From Streptomyces sp. NRRL S-37 (GTDB lineage Bacteria; Actinomycetota; Actinomycetes; Streptomycetales; Streptomycetaceae), in the NCBI RefSeq assembly GCF_000721605.1, contig NZ_JOIZ01000009.1:1-64000 (forward strand): a stretch of DNA of 64,000 bases. The letters run 5' to 3'. Positions 1 to 7,647 of the stretch are shown here, piece after piece (within the stretch, counting starts at the first letter, position 1; each line of letters starts with the position of its first letter). A program made the position numbers and the translations under genes. Below the pieces are notes generated by a model. It did no database searches. It had not been told where the DNA came from and worked only from the letters and a program-made list of their open reading frames with translations.

Positions 1-135
1 TACTTCACCCACAAGGCCACGAATCGCTTGCACACATCACGCTCCATCTCCAGCTCGCGAATGCGCTTGTCCTTCTCCCTGGCCTCGGCCCGCAACCGCG
101 TCTCCCCTCCGCGTGCGCGGTAGCGAGTGTCACCC
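1..135 (-). pseudogene. IS3-family transposase OrfA fragment, cut by the window edge
   Basis: Read on the minus strand, this stretch encodes a charged helical segment containing EKDKRIRELEMERDVCKRF followed by VALWVK. That is the leucine-zipper-like end of IS3/IS150-type OrfA proteins, which typically read ELRMERDILKR. The frame runs back only to a stop near position 137 and contains no start codon, so the N-terminal helix-turn-helix is missing. The rest lies off the left edge. I infer a decayed insertion-sequence remnant. Whether an OrfB follows outside the window cannot be seen. Confidence 0.6.
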
Positions 136-143
136 TAGGGTGA
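130..143. promoter_or_regulatory. Perfect 14-bp palindrome upstream of the His-rich gene
   Basis: The sequence TCACCCTAGGGTGA is a perfect inverted repeat with its centre about 70 bp upstream of the His-rich protein start. CsoR/RcnR-family metal repressors bind C-tract/G-tract palindromes of this general look, so a metal-responsive operator is plausible. The regulator assignment is inference. Confidence 0.45.
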
Positions 144-207
144 TCCGGTAGTGCGGCAGTGGCCGTCGAACGGGCGGCCGCCCGTCGATCCGCATCGGGA
201 GTACGTC

Positions 208-510
208 ATGACGTCCGCCACCCAGCACCGCACCCACGAAGCCCATGAGCACCGGCACGAGGAGGGCTGCGGACACGTCGCCGTGCCGCACGGCGACCAC
301 GTCGACTACATGCACGACGGACACATCCACCGCGCGCACGACGGGCACGTCGACGAGTGCACGACTGCCGGCCACAGGCCGCACGCGGGTCACGGACACC
401 AGCACGGAAGCGGCTGCGGTCACGTCGCCGTGCCCCACGACGATCATGTCGACTATGTGCACGACGGGCATCGGCACGCCGCTCACGAAGGACACTGGGA
501 CGACCACTGA
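208..510 (+). CDS. Histidine-rich metal-binding protein with two tandem repeats
   Basis: The protein has 100 residues, 27 of them histidine. It contains two copies of a roughly 31-residue unit that begins CGHVAVPH, continues through a DHVDY(M/V)HDGH core and ends in a His/Asp-rich tail. A linker of the form GHGHQHGSG joins the copies. No signal peptide or membrane segment is visible, so it is probably a cytosolic metal buffer or chaperone, with zinc or nickel most likely. The ATG at 208 is chosen because GGGAG precedes it at 197-201. An in-frame upstream ATG at 151 lacks this and would add a non-conserved leader. The neighbouring TIGR03943 protein and permease support a role in zinc or related metal handling. 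The exact metal is unknown. Confidence 0.75.
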   Translation: MTSATQHRTHEAHEHRHEEGCGHVAVPHGDHVDYMHDGHIHRAHDGHVDECTTAGHRPHAGHGHQHGSGCGHVAVPHDDHVDYVHDGHRHAAHEGHWDDH

Positions 511-512
511 GC

Positions 513-539
513 CCTCCGGACCGCCGCAGGCGCCGGAGG
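513..539. terminator. Hairpin between convergent genes
   Basis: CCTCCGG at 513-519 pairs with CCGGAGG at 533-539 across a 13-nt loop, starting three bases after the His-rich gene's stop codon. No T-tract follows, which is common for streptomycete terminators. Confidence 0.45.
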
Positions 540-710
540 TTCCGCTGTTCCCCGCCCGACGGTCTCAGCGGCCGCGGATGGCGCGCACACCCCCGATCGC
601 ACGGCCGTCGGGAACACGCGCAGGATGCCCCTGCTTCCCTGCGGTCGGGGAACATCTGCACGGACATGACCGTACCGAGGCACGCCCCCCGCTGCCCGTG
701 GCGATCGAGC

Positions 711-1463
711 TCAGCGCTTCTCGTACGGATCCGACGGCTCCGCGACCCGTCGGATGGTGGTGGCATCCAGCACCGGGGGCCAGGCCTCCGATGATCCCAG
801 CTCGCCTTCGGGATGCCAGGCGCCTGTCACCACCACCCACGTGTCGGCCTCCGGTGCGTCCGCGCCGCGGACCTCCACCCGGACCGTCGTGGCGTCGGCC
901 GCGCAGCACGCGACCCGGAGCCGGGTCACGTACCGGGCGCCGCCGTCGCCGTGCGTGACGAACCCGGTCAGCCGGACCGCGCGGCCCTTCAGCGAGTACC
1001 CGCTGTCGTAGACGGCGCGGGTACTGAACTCGGCCAGGCTCAGGTCCACCGGGTCCCCGGCGGGCAGGGCGGGGAACGTGCCGACGTTCTCCGCGGCGTG
1101 CCGGGCCTCTTCGCGCGCGGCGCTGTAGGAGCCGAGTGCGGGCGGCGGAAAGAGGAGCAGGGCGGTTGCGGGCAACGCGAGCAGCCAGGCGACGCGCGGG
1201 CCGCCCGCGGGGGAGTGGAGGTGGCCGTGTCCGTCCTCGGCCGGGTGCGCGCTCCGGTCCGCGGAAGCGGTGCCGTCCCGTGCCGCTCGCGCCGTCAGCG
1301 CCGCCCGCGTCGCACCGAGCAGCACCAGCAGCGCCCCGGACGCGACCAGGTAGGGCCGCAGCCCGGCCTGCACGTACCGCAGATACAGGTCGCTGAACAG
1401 CGAGATCCGCAGCACCGCGGCGCCGACCAGCAGCAACAGCACGGCGGGACCGTACCGCCTCAC
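711..1463 (-). CDS. TIGR03943/YcgQ-like membrane protein
   Basis: The protein has 250 residues. It has two N-terminal hydrophobic segments (about residues 5-25 and 35-55), a His-containing loop (HGHLH near residue 85), another hydrophobic segment, and then an extracytoplasmic domain of about 130 residues. This matches the TIGR03943 family, whose members are encoded beside a DUF318/YcgR-type permease and are often under zinc control. The GTG start at 1463 overlaps the permease stop codon (GTGA), so the two are translationally coupled. Its likely role is partner of the permease in metal transport or metal-site assembly. The biochemical function of the family is not firmly established. Confidence 0.8.
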   Translation of the reverse strand: MRRYGPAVLLLLVGAAVLRISLFSDLYLRYVQAGLRPYLVASGALLVLLGATRAALTARAARDGTASADRSAHPAEDGHGHLHSPAGGPRVAWLLALPATALLLFPPPALGSYSAAREEARHAAENVGTFPALPAGDPVDLSLAEFSTRAVYDSGYSLKGRAVRLTGFVTHGDGGARYVTRLRVACCAADATTVRVEVRGADAPEADTWVVVTGAWHPEGELGSSEAWPPVLDATTIRRVAEPSDPYEKR

Positions 1464-2485
1464 AGCGCCCACCACCCCACGAGCACACTGCTCGTCACCG
1501 CGACCACCCAGGTCACGGACGAGAACCGGATCGCGAACGCCCGCCCGAACGTGCCGGCCTGAAGCGCGAACAGCTTGAGGTCGACCATCGGGCCGACCAC
1601 CATGAACGTCAGTTGCGCGGTCGGTCCGAATCTGCTCAGCGACGCCGCCACGAACGCGTCCGCCTCGCTGCACACGCACAGCACCACGGCGAGGAGGGCC
1701 AGCAGGAGCACCGATACCCAGGCGGACGCCGTGAAGACGTCCAGCAGCGAACGCGGCACCGCGGTGTTGAAGGTCGCCGCTGCCGCCGACCCCAGTACCA
1801 GGAAACCCCCGGCGTGCAGGAAGTCGTGCTGGAGCCCCGCCACGAAGGAGCCCGCGCGGGAGGTGCCGGACCCGGCCGTCGGCGCTCCCGGCAGCCGCAG
1901 CCACTCCTTCCTGCCGAAGCATGCCCACAACCAGCCCATGGCGACGGCGGTGACGAGCGAGGCGACGAGCCGGGCCACCACCATCAGCGGCTGACCGGGA
2001 AACGCGAGGGACGTGGCGACGAGGACGACGGGATTGATCGCGGGCGCGGAGAGCAGGAACGCGAGCGCGGCGGCCGGAACGACCCCGCGCCGCATCAGGT
2101 TGCCGGCCACCGGCACGGACGCGCACTCGCAGCCGGGAAGCACCACACCGGCCGCGCCCGCGACGGGTACGGCGAGAGCCGGGCTGCGCGGCAGCAGCCG
2201 GGTGAAGACGCGCTCGGGCACGAACGCGCCTATGGCCGCGGAGACCAGCGCGCCGAGCAGGAGGAAGGGGACACCCTGGACGACGACGGCGGTGAACACG
2301 GTCCACCAGGCGGCGACGGGCGGAGTGCAGAGGTCGAGTGCGAGCACCGGCCCGAGGATTCCGGCGACCATGATGATCGTGGCGAGTGCGAACCCGCCGA
2401 GGGAGATGTGCACGACCGCCCGCACGACGAGGCGCACGACGTCGGTGAGCCCGCCCCGCCTCTCGGCGTACTTCTGATCGCTCAC
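1460..2485 (-). CDS. DUF318/YraQ-type permease
   Basis: This is a polytopic membrane protein of about 341 residues with eight or so hydrophobic segments. The conserved PGCECASVPVA motif is visible in the first half, and the second half carries a pseudo-repeat with CSEADAFVA. Both are hallmarks of the DUF318 (YraQ/YcgR) predicted permeases. The GTG at 2485 (VSDQKYAERR) is preferred. A longer GTG start at 2572 is also open but would add an Arg/Ser-rich leader. It is coupled to the downstream TIGR03943 gene. The region upstream of it carries an A/T-rich palindrome resembling a Zur box, shared with the divergent methyltransferase. The transported substrate cannot be told from sequence. Confidence 0.8.
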   Translation of the reverse strand: MSDQKYAERRGGLTDVVRLVVRAVVHISLGGFALATIIMVAGILGPVLALDLCTPPVAAWWTVFTAVVVQGVPFLLLGALVSAAIGAFVPERVFTRLLPRSPALAVPVAGAAGVVLPGCECASVPVAGNLMRRGVVPAAALAFLLSAPAINPVVLVATSLAFPGQPLMVVARLVASLVTAVAMGWLWACFGRKEWLRLPGAPTAGSGTSRAGSFVAGLQHDFLHAGGFLVLGSAAAATFNTAVPRSLLDVFTASAWVSVLLLALLAVVLCVCSEADAFVAASLSRFGPTAQLTFMVVGPMVDLKLFALQAGTFGRAFAIRFSSVTWVVAVTSSVLVGWWAL

Positions 2486-2669
2486 GCCACTCGCTTCGCC
2501 GTACGGCAACACCGACGAGCCGCCCGCGGGAAGCCGCCGGAGCGACGACCGCGCGGTGCCGGACCGGGACACCTTACCGAGGCACCTTCAGCTGCCGGTC
2601 CCCAGGGTCTCGGGAGGCCCGACGGACCCGGCTGACGACACATCAGCACCTCGTGCATCTTTCTAGTAA

Positions 2670-2684
2670 TGAAATTCATTTCTG
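2670..2684. promoter_or_regulatory. Zur-like box in a divergent promoter region
   Basis: A/T-rich sequence TGAAATTCATTTCTG stands in otherwise GC-rich DNA. It overlaps a perfect 13-bp palindrome, AATGAA-A-TTCATT, at 2668-2680. It resembles the actinobacterial Zur consensus TGAAAATNATTTTCA with several mismatches. It lies about 48 bp before the methyltransferase start and about 185 bp before the divergent permease start. Confidence 0.5.
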
Positions 2685-2731
2685 ATTACTGTACGGGGCG
2701 AACCGTGAGACATCGAGTCTTTGGAGCAGTG

Positions 2732-3484
2732 ATGAGCGACCCCTACGAGCGGTCCGCCGAGTACCTCGACATCCTGATCGCCGAATCGTGGGAGCCGCTG
2801 GCTCCGGCACTGGCGGACGTCCTGTCGCGAGTCCGCGCCGCGACCGGGTCCGTGGTGGACCTCGGGGCCGGGTCCGGCCGGGGCGTGCGCGTCATCTGCG
2901 ACGCGCTGCCGCGGGTGCCGGTGCTCGCCGTCGAACCGTCCGCCGCGATGCGCGCCGTCCTGCTCGCCCGGGTCCACGAGGACGGCGAACTGCGCAAGCG
3001 CGTCACGGTGGTTCCCGGCGACTGTGCGAGCGCCGACTGGCCCGACGGTGTGCGGGCCGTGGTGGCCCTGAACATGATCGGTCACCTGCCGCCCGGGCAG
3101 AGGCGCGCACTGTGGAGCCGTGCCGCCCGGCAACTCGCCCCGGGCGGGGTGCTGGTGTTCAACCTTGTTCCGCCGTTCGCCCCGGTGGAGGTGGGGCGGG
3201 TGCGAATGGCCCGGGTCGTCGTCGGAGAGCTGGAGTACGAGGGCTGGGCGAGCGCGCGTCCCACGGGAGCGGACGAGATCACCTGGCACATGGACTACGG
3301 CGTCCTGCGTCAGGGCCGGCCGCTGGACGGGACGTCGGTCGAGTACCGCTGGTGGGTCGCGACGGAGGACGCGTTGGCGGCCGAAGTCGCCCAGGCGGGG
3401 CTGGTATTGCGTCGGACCGGCGATGCCGGCCTGGGGCTGTGCGTTCTCGAGCGTGCGAGTGATCCGACATCGCGAGTTGGTTGA
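2732..3484 (+). CDS. Class I SAM-dependent methyltransferase
   Basis: The protein has 250 residues. It has a Rossmann methyltransferase fold with SAM motif I VVDLGAGSGRGV near residue 45, an acidic post-I region (VLAVEPSAAM) and a motif IV-like ALNMIGHL near residue 112. The C-terminal half contains the EYRWW and LAAEVAQAG elements usual in small-molecule methyltransferases of the ubiE type. The ATG at 2732 is preceded by GGAG at 2723, so it is preferred over an in-frame ATG at 2669. The gene sits between two Zur-like boxes, directly upstream of the NRPS operon, so a role in metallophore tailoring or zinc-starvation metabolism is inferred. The substrate is unknown. Confidence 0.8.
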   Translation: MSDPYERSAEYLDILIAESWEPLAPALADVLSRVRAATGSVVDLGAGSGRGVRVICDALPRVPVLAVEPSAAMRAVLLARVHEDGELRKRVTVVPGDCASADWPDGVRAVVALNMIGHLPPGQRRALWSRAARQLAPGGVLVFNLVPPFAPVEVGRVRMARVVVGELEYEGWASARPTGADEITWHMDYGVLRQGRPLDGTSVEYRWWVATEDALAAEVAQAGLVLRRTGDAGLGLCVLERASDPTSRVG

Positions 3485-3486
3485 TC

Positions 3487-3501
3487 TGATAATCATTTTC
3501 A
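3487..3501 (+). promoter_or_regulatory. Zur-like box before the NRPS/PKS operon
   Basis: TGATAATCATTTTCA is a near-palindrome that closely matches the Zur-box form TGAWAATNATTWTCA. It lies two bases after the preceding stop codon and about 81 bp before the NRPS start. It is the best of the three boxes here and is expected to repress the operon when zinc is sufficient. Confidence 0.65.
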
Positions 3502-3520
3502 ATTAGGTTCGTCGGTGTTC

Positions 3521-3552
3521 CGCCTCCCCCGGATCCCTCTGCGGGGGAGGCG
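3521..3552 (+). terminator. Strong hairpin between the Zur-like box and the NRPS start
   Basis: CGCCTCCCCC pairs perfectly with GGGGGAGGCG around a 13-nt loop. It could terminate the upstream methyltransferase transcript. If the NRPS promoter lies at the Zur-like box, the hairpin would fall in the 5' leader and could act as an attenuator or mRNA stabiliser. The sequence does not decide between these. Confidence 0.55.
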
Positions 3553-3582
3553 TCGCCCTGCCCGCCTTTCGACGGAGACCGG

Positions 3583-6500
3583 ATGGACCAGCCTGTGCCG
3601 AGCGACGACCTCCTTGCCCGCGTCATCGACTGCATCGCCGAAGTCCTCGGCGCACCACCCCACGAGGTCCCACGGACGACTCCGCTCGCGGCCCTGGGGC
3701 TCGAATCGTTCACCGCGGTGCGGCTGAGGCGGAGGATCCGCGAACGCACCGGCCGGGACCTGCCGTTGACCGCCCTTCTGGGCGACGGCGCGACGGCCCG
3801 TGCGGTGGCGGACCGCCTGCTCGCCGGTCACACGCCGGAGAAGGCCACCGTTCCCGGGCCCCTCGGCGCCGAGGGCCGTGCGGTGGCGGAACCCGGCGGT
3901 GTGCGGAACGGCGGGGAAACGGAGGGGGAGGACTTCCCCCTGACACCCATTCAGGCTTCGTACCTGGCCGGGCGGGCCGAGGGCATGCCGCTGGGCGGAG
4001 TGGCCACCTTCTACTACTACGAGTACGACCGCACACCCGGCGACACGGACCCGCTCGTGGACGTGGCCCGGCTGGAAGCCGCCTGGAACCGACTGGTCGA
4101 TCACCACCCGATGCTGCGCATGACGGTGGACGACCGGGGCCGCCAGCGCATCGCGGCCGCTCCCGGCCCCTACCGGATCGGCGTCACCGATCTGCGGGGC
4201 GAGTCCGCCGAACAGGTGAGGGAAACGTTGTCCGCCCAGCGGCGGGAGCGTTCCCACCAGAACCGGCCCACGGAGTCGTGGCCGTTGTTCGACATCCACG
4301 CCACACTGCTGCCCGACGGGCGGACCCGGCTGCACGTCGGCGTGGACGTGCTCCTGACCGACCTCACCGGCTGGATGCTGCTGATGCGTCAGTGGGGCCG
4401 CCTCGTCGCGGACCTTGGCCACCGGCTTCCCGAGCCGGCAGCCCGGTTCGCCGACCTCCAGCGCGCCCGCTCGAGGGACCCGGAGTGGGCGGCCCGGCGC
4501 GCCCGCGACCACGCCTACTGGGCCGAACGAGCCCCCGGGCTGCCGCCGTCGCCGCGGCTGCCCCTGCTGCGCGACCCCGCCGACACCACCCCGCCCCGCT
4601 TCGTCCGCTCCGCCGCCGAACTCGACGCCGACACCTGGACCCGGCTACGAGCCCGGTGCACCGAGCACGCGGTCACGCCGACCGCGGCCCTGCTCGCGGC
4701 CTTCGCCGTCGTCCTCGGCCGGTGGGGAGCCGGGGAACGGATCTGCCTCAACACCACCCTGTTCGACCGCCCGGAGGACGAGAGCGGCGCTGAGGGGGTG
4801 GTCGGCGACTTCACCACCACCGCCCTGGTCGGCACGCCACGCTTCGGCCCCGCCGACTGGAAGGGCTTCGCCGACTACGCCACCGCCGTCAACCACCGCT
4901 TCTGGGAGGACCTGGACCACCGGTCCGTGTCCGGTGTCGAGGTGCTCAGGGAACTACGGGGGCAGGACTCGCCGCCGGTGGGAGCCCCCGGCCACCCGGT
5001 GGTGTTCACCAGCGGGGTGGGCCTCGCGGGCGCCGGGGAGCCTCCGGCGTCCTGGATCGGACAGGAGGTGTACGGCATCTCCCAGACCCCGCAGGTCCTG
5101 CTCGACCACATCGTGTGGGACGAGGGCGGACGCCTCCGCCTGGCCTGGGACGCCGTCGAGGGGGCGTTCCCCGACGGCTGGATACCGGCCCTGCTCGACG
5201 CCTTCGTACGCCTGCTCCACACCCTGACGGACCCCGACGCCTGGCACGACACCGCCCTGGGCTGGGACCCGTCCTTCCACCCCGAAAAGCCCCTGGACGC
5301 CGTGCCCTTCCCGGACGCGGGCCCCCTGCTGCACGATCCGGTCACCGACGCGGCCCGGCGGCATCCGCGACGGCCCGCCCTGCGCACCTCCTCCACCACC
5401 GTCACCCACGCCCGCCTCGCGGACAACGCCGCCGCCACCGCGGCACTGCTGGCCGCGCACGGGGTGGGACCCGGCGACATGGTCGCCGTCGCCTGCGAGA
5501 AGGGCACCGCGCAGATCACCGCCGTACTAGGCGTCAGTCTGAGCGGGGCGGGCTACCTGCCGGTCGAACCCTCCTGGCCGGCCGCGCGGATCGCCGCCGT
5601 CTGCGAGCGGGCCGGGGTCCGGCACGCGCTGACCGGCCGCGGTGTGAGCACCGACTGGCCCGACGGCGTCACCGTTCACCGCCTGACCGCCGCGGGGCGC
5701 CCCGTCCGCACCGCCGCGGGCTCCGCCGCCCCCGTGGCACCGCTCACGGCCCCACGTCCCGAGGACATCGCCTACACCATCTTCACCTCGGGTTCCACCG
5801 GCAGCCCCAAGGGTGTGGAGATCGAGCACCGGGCCGCGCGCACGACCGTCGACGACATAGTCGACCGGTTCGCCATCGGTCCCGACGACCGGGTGCTGGC
5901 GCTGTCGGCGCTCAGCTTCGACCTGTCCGTGTTCGACATCTACGGCGTCCTCGGCGCCGGCGGCTGTCTGGTGCTGCCCGACCCCGCCCGGCAGCGCGAC
6001 CCGCAGCACTGGCTCGAACAGGCCGGCCGGCACGGCGTCACCGTGTGGAACACCGCGCCCGCCCTGCTCGAAATGCTCGTCGAGTACGCGGAGATGGAGC
6101 CGGAGGAAGCCGCCGGGGCGCTGCGCACCCTGCGCCTGGTGATGCTCTCCGGTGACTGGATCCCCCTGACCCTGCCCGACCGGCTGCGCCGGCTGGCGCC
6201 GCAGGCGGAGGTGATGAGCCTGGGCGGAGCCACCGAGGCGTCCATCTGGTCCATCACGTATCCGGTGGAACACATCGATCCGGGATGGCGCAGCATCCCC
6301 TACGGCCGGGCACTGCGCGGCCAGAGCTTCTTCGTCCTCGACGAGGACGGCGCGCCCTGCCCGGTGGGCGAGGCGGGGGAGCTGTTCATCGGCGGTGACG
6401 GGCTGGCCCGCGGCTACACCGCCGATCCGGTCCAGACCGCCGAGAGGTTCGCCGTCCACCCCGTGCTGGGCCGACGGCTGTACCGCACCGGGGACCTCGG

Positions 6501-7647
6501 CCGGTGGACCGCCGGAGGCACCATCGAGTTCCTCGGGCGCGTGGACCGGCAGGTGAAGATCCGCGGGCACCGCATCGAACTGGGCGAGGTGGAGGCGGTG
6601 CTGGCCCGCCATCCGGCGGTCCGCCAGTGCGTGGTGTCGTCGGTGCGCGGCCCCGACGGACGGCCGCGCCTGGTGGCGCACCTGGCGCCCCGGGGCGCGA
6701 GCGAAGCGCCGACCGCCCAGGAGCTGGCGGACGTCCTGCGCGAGCGGCTGCCCGACTACATGGTGCCCAGCCGGTTCGTGATCATGGACCAGCTGCCGGT
6801 GACGGCCAACGGCAAGATCGACCACGCGGCGCTGACCGCCGCACCCACCGACGACCGGACCGCCGGTGCCGACGGGCCGGCTCCGGTCGCCGCGGCGAAG
6901 GGCGGGTCCACCGCGGCACCGCGTACGGTCCCGGCCGGATCCGCCGCCGAGTCCGCCCCGGGCGGGGACTGGGCCGCCGCCGCGCTGGCCGAGGCGACCG
7001 CCCTGGGCCTGGAGGCCGCCGTCGTGGTCCGGCCCGGACGGCTCCGGCCGGACCAGGCGCTGGAGGCGTCGGCCCGATGGCTCCGGCACGTGGCGCGGAC
7101 CACCGACGGCGAAGCCGCGGTGCCGCTCCTGGGACCCGGAGGACTGGCGGAGGTGGTCTGCCGCCCCCGGGCAGGGGACTTCCCGGCGTCCGCCACGTCC
7201 ACCGGTCCGGCGCCCGGCGCCCCGGCCCCGGAACGGTACGGCACCGGACCGGGCCAGGTGCCCCGGCATCGCGGGCCGGGCCCGACCGTGCCCGTGGCAC
7301 CGGCCGTACTGGAGGCTCTGACCGGCATCCTGGCCGACTTCACGGACGTGCCGGTGACGCCCGGCAGCACCTTCAAGGAGCTGGGGGCCACCTCCCTCAC
7401 CCTGGTCCTCACCCACCGCAGGCTCCGGGAGAGCATCGCGCCCCGGCTCGCACTGGCGGACATGTTCGAGCACCCCACCGTCGCGGCCCTGGCCGCCCGC
7501 ATCACCGCCCAAAGCGCCCAGGACACCGACCGGGCCGCCACCGCCACCGGCACCGTGACGCCCCCCGTGTCCCGGCAGTCCGAACGGCCCACGCGCAGAA
7601 CGTCCCGCGTCGCCGCACGCGCCCTGGCCGAGGAGACCACGCGATGA
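3583..7647 (+). CDS. NRPS: carrier-Cy-A(Cys)-PCP, HMWP2-like
   Basis: The protein has 1354 residues. Order: N-terminal aryl/acyl carrier domain (Ser42 in LGLESFTAV); heterocyclisation domain about 117-550 with D255-VLLT-D260-LT-G263 in place of DxxxxDxxS, plus VVGDFTT and ISQTPQVLLDH; adenylation domain about 580-1085 (YTIFTSGSTGSPKG near 730, GGATEAS near 881, NGKID near 1076); an unassigned linker of about 150 residues; and PCP with Ser1271. Residues at the binding-pocket positions read D-L-F-N-L-S-L-I-W-K, matching the known cysteine code DLYNLSLIWK except for one Y-to-F change. By analogy with HMWP2, it would load Cys on its own PCP and on partner PCPs and make a thiazoline on a starter held by the N-terminal carrier. 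There is no methyltransferase inside the A domain. GGAG precedes the ATG. Confidence 0.92.
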   Translation: MDQPVPSDDLLARVIDCIAEVLGAPPHEVPRTTPLAALGLESFTAVRLRRRIRERTGRDLPLTALLGDGATARAVADRLLAGHTPEKATVPGPLGAEGRAVAEPGGVRNGGETEGEDFPLTPIQASYLAGRAEGMPLGGVATFYYYEYDRTPGDTDPLVDVARLEAAWNRLVDHHPMLRMTVDDRGRQRIAAAPGPYRIGVTDLRGESAEQVRETLSAQRRERSHQNRPTESWPLFDIHATLLPDGRTRLHVGVDVLLTDLTGWMLLMRQWGRLVADLGHRLPEPAARFADLQRARSRDPEWAARRARDHAYWAERAPGLPPSPRLPLLRDPADTTPPRFVRSAAELDADTWTRLRARCTEHAVTPTAALLAAFAVVLGRWGAGERICLNTTLFDRPEDESGAEGVVGDFTTTALVGTPRFGPADWKGFADYATAVNHRFWEDLDHRSVSGVEVLRELRGQDSPPVGAPGHPVVFTSGVGLAGAGEPPASWIGQEVYGISQTPQVLLDHIVWDEGGRLRLAWDAVEGAFPDGWIPALLDAFVRLLHTLTDPDAWHDTALGWDPSFHPEKPLDAVPFPDAGPLLHDPVTDAARRHPRRPALRTSSTTVTHARLADNAAATAALLAAHGVGPGDMVAVACEKGTAQITAVLGVSLSGAGYLPVEPSWPAARIAAVCERAGVRHALTGRGVSTDWPDGVTVHRLTAAGRPVRTAAGSAAPVAPLTAPRPEDIAYTIFTSGSTGSPKGVEIEHRAARTTVDDIVDRFAIGPDDRVLALSALSFDLSVFDIYGVLGAGGCLVLPDPARQRDPQHWLEQAGRHGVTVWNTAPALLEMLVEYAEMEPEEAAGALRTLRLVMLSGDWIPLTLPDRLRRLAPQAEVMSLGGATEASIWSITYPVEHIDPGWRSIPYGRALRGQSFFVLDEDGAPCPVGEAGELFIGGDGLARGYTADPVQTAERFAVHPVLGRRLYRTGDLGRWTAGGTIEFLGRVDRQVKIRGHRIELGEVEAVLARHPAVRQCVVSSVRGPDGRPRLVAHLAPRGASEAPTAQELADVLRERLPDYMVPSRFVIMDQLPVTANGKIDHAALTAAPTDDRTAGADGPAPVAAAKGGSTAAPRTVPAGSAAESAPGGDWAAAALAEATALGLEAAVVVRPGRLRPDQALEASARWLRHVARTTDGEAAVPLLGPGGLAEVVCRPRAGDFPASATSTGPAPGAPAPERYGTGPGQVPRHRGPGPTVPVAPAVLEALTGILADFTDVPVTPGSTFKELGATSLTLVLTHRRLRESIAPRLALADMFEHPTVAALAARITAQSAQDTDRAATATGTVTPPVSRQSERPTRRTSRVAARALAEETTR

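Noticed and set aside
151..207. Longer start for the His-rich protein
   Set aside because: The upstream ATG has no ribosome site and would translate the promoter-side region. The ATG at 208 has GGGAG in front and begins the conserved protein.
483..683. Small minus-strand frame that might be a Zur-type ribosomal protein paralogue
   Set aside because: The translation lacks the motifs of S14, L28 or L33 paralogues and overlaps the His-rich gene's end and its terminator.
3487..3501. Iron box (DmdR/IdeR type) before the NRPS operon
   Set aside because: The DmdR consensus has TTAGGTTAGGCTAACC character. The site is TGATAAT/ATTTTCA, which fits Zur.
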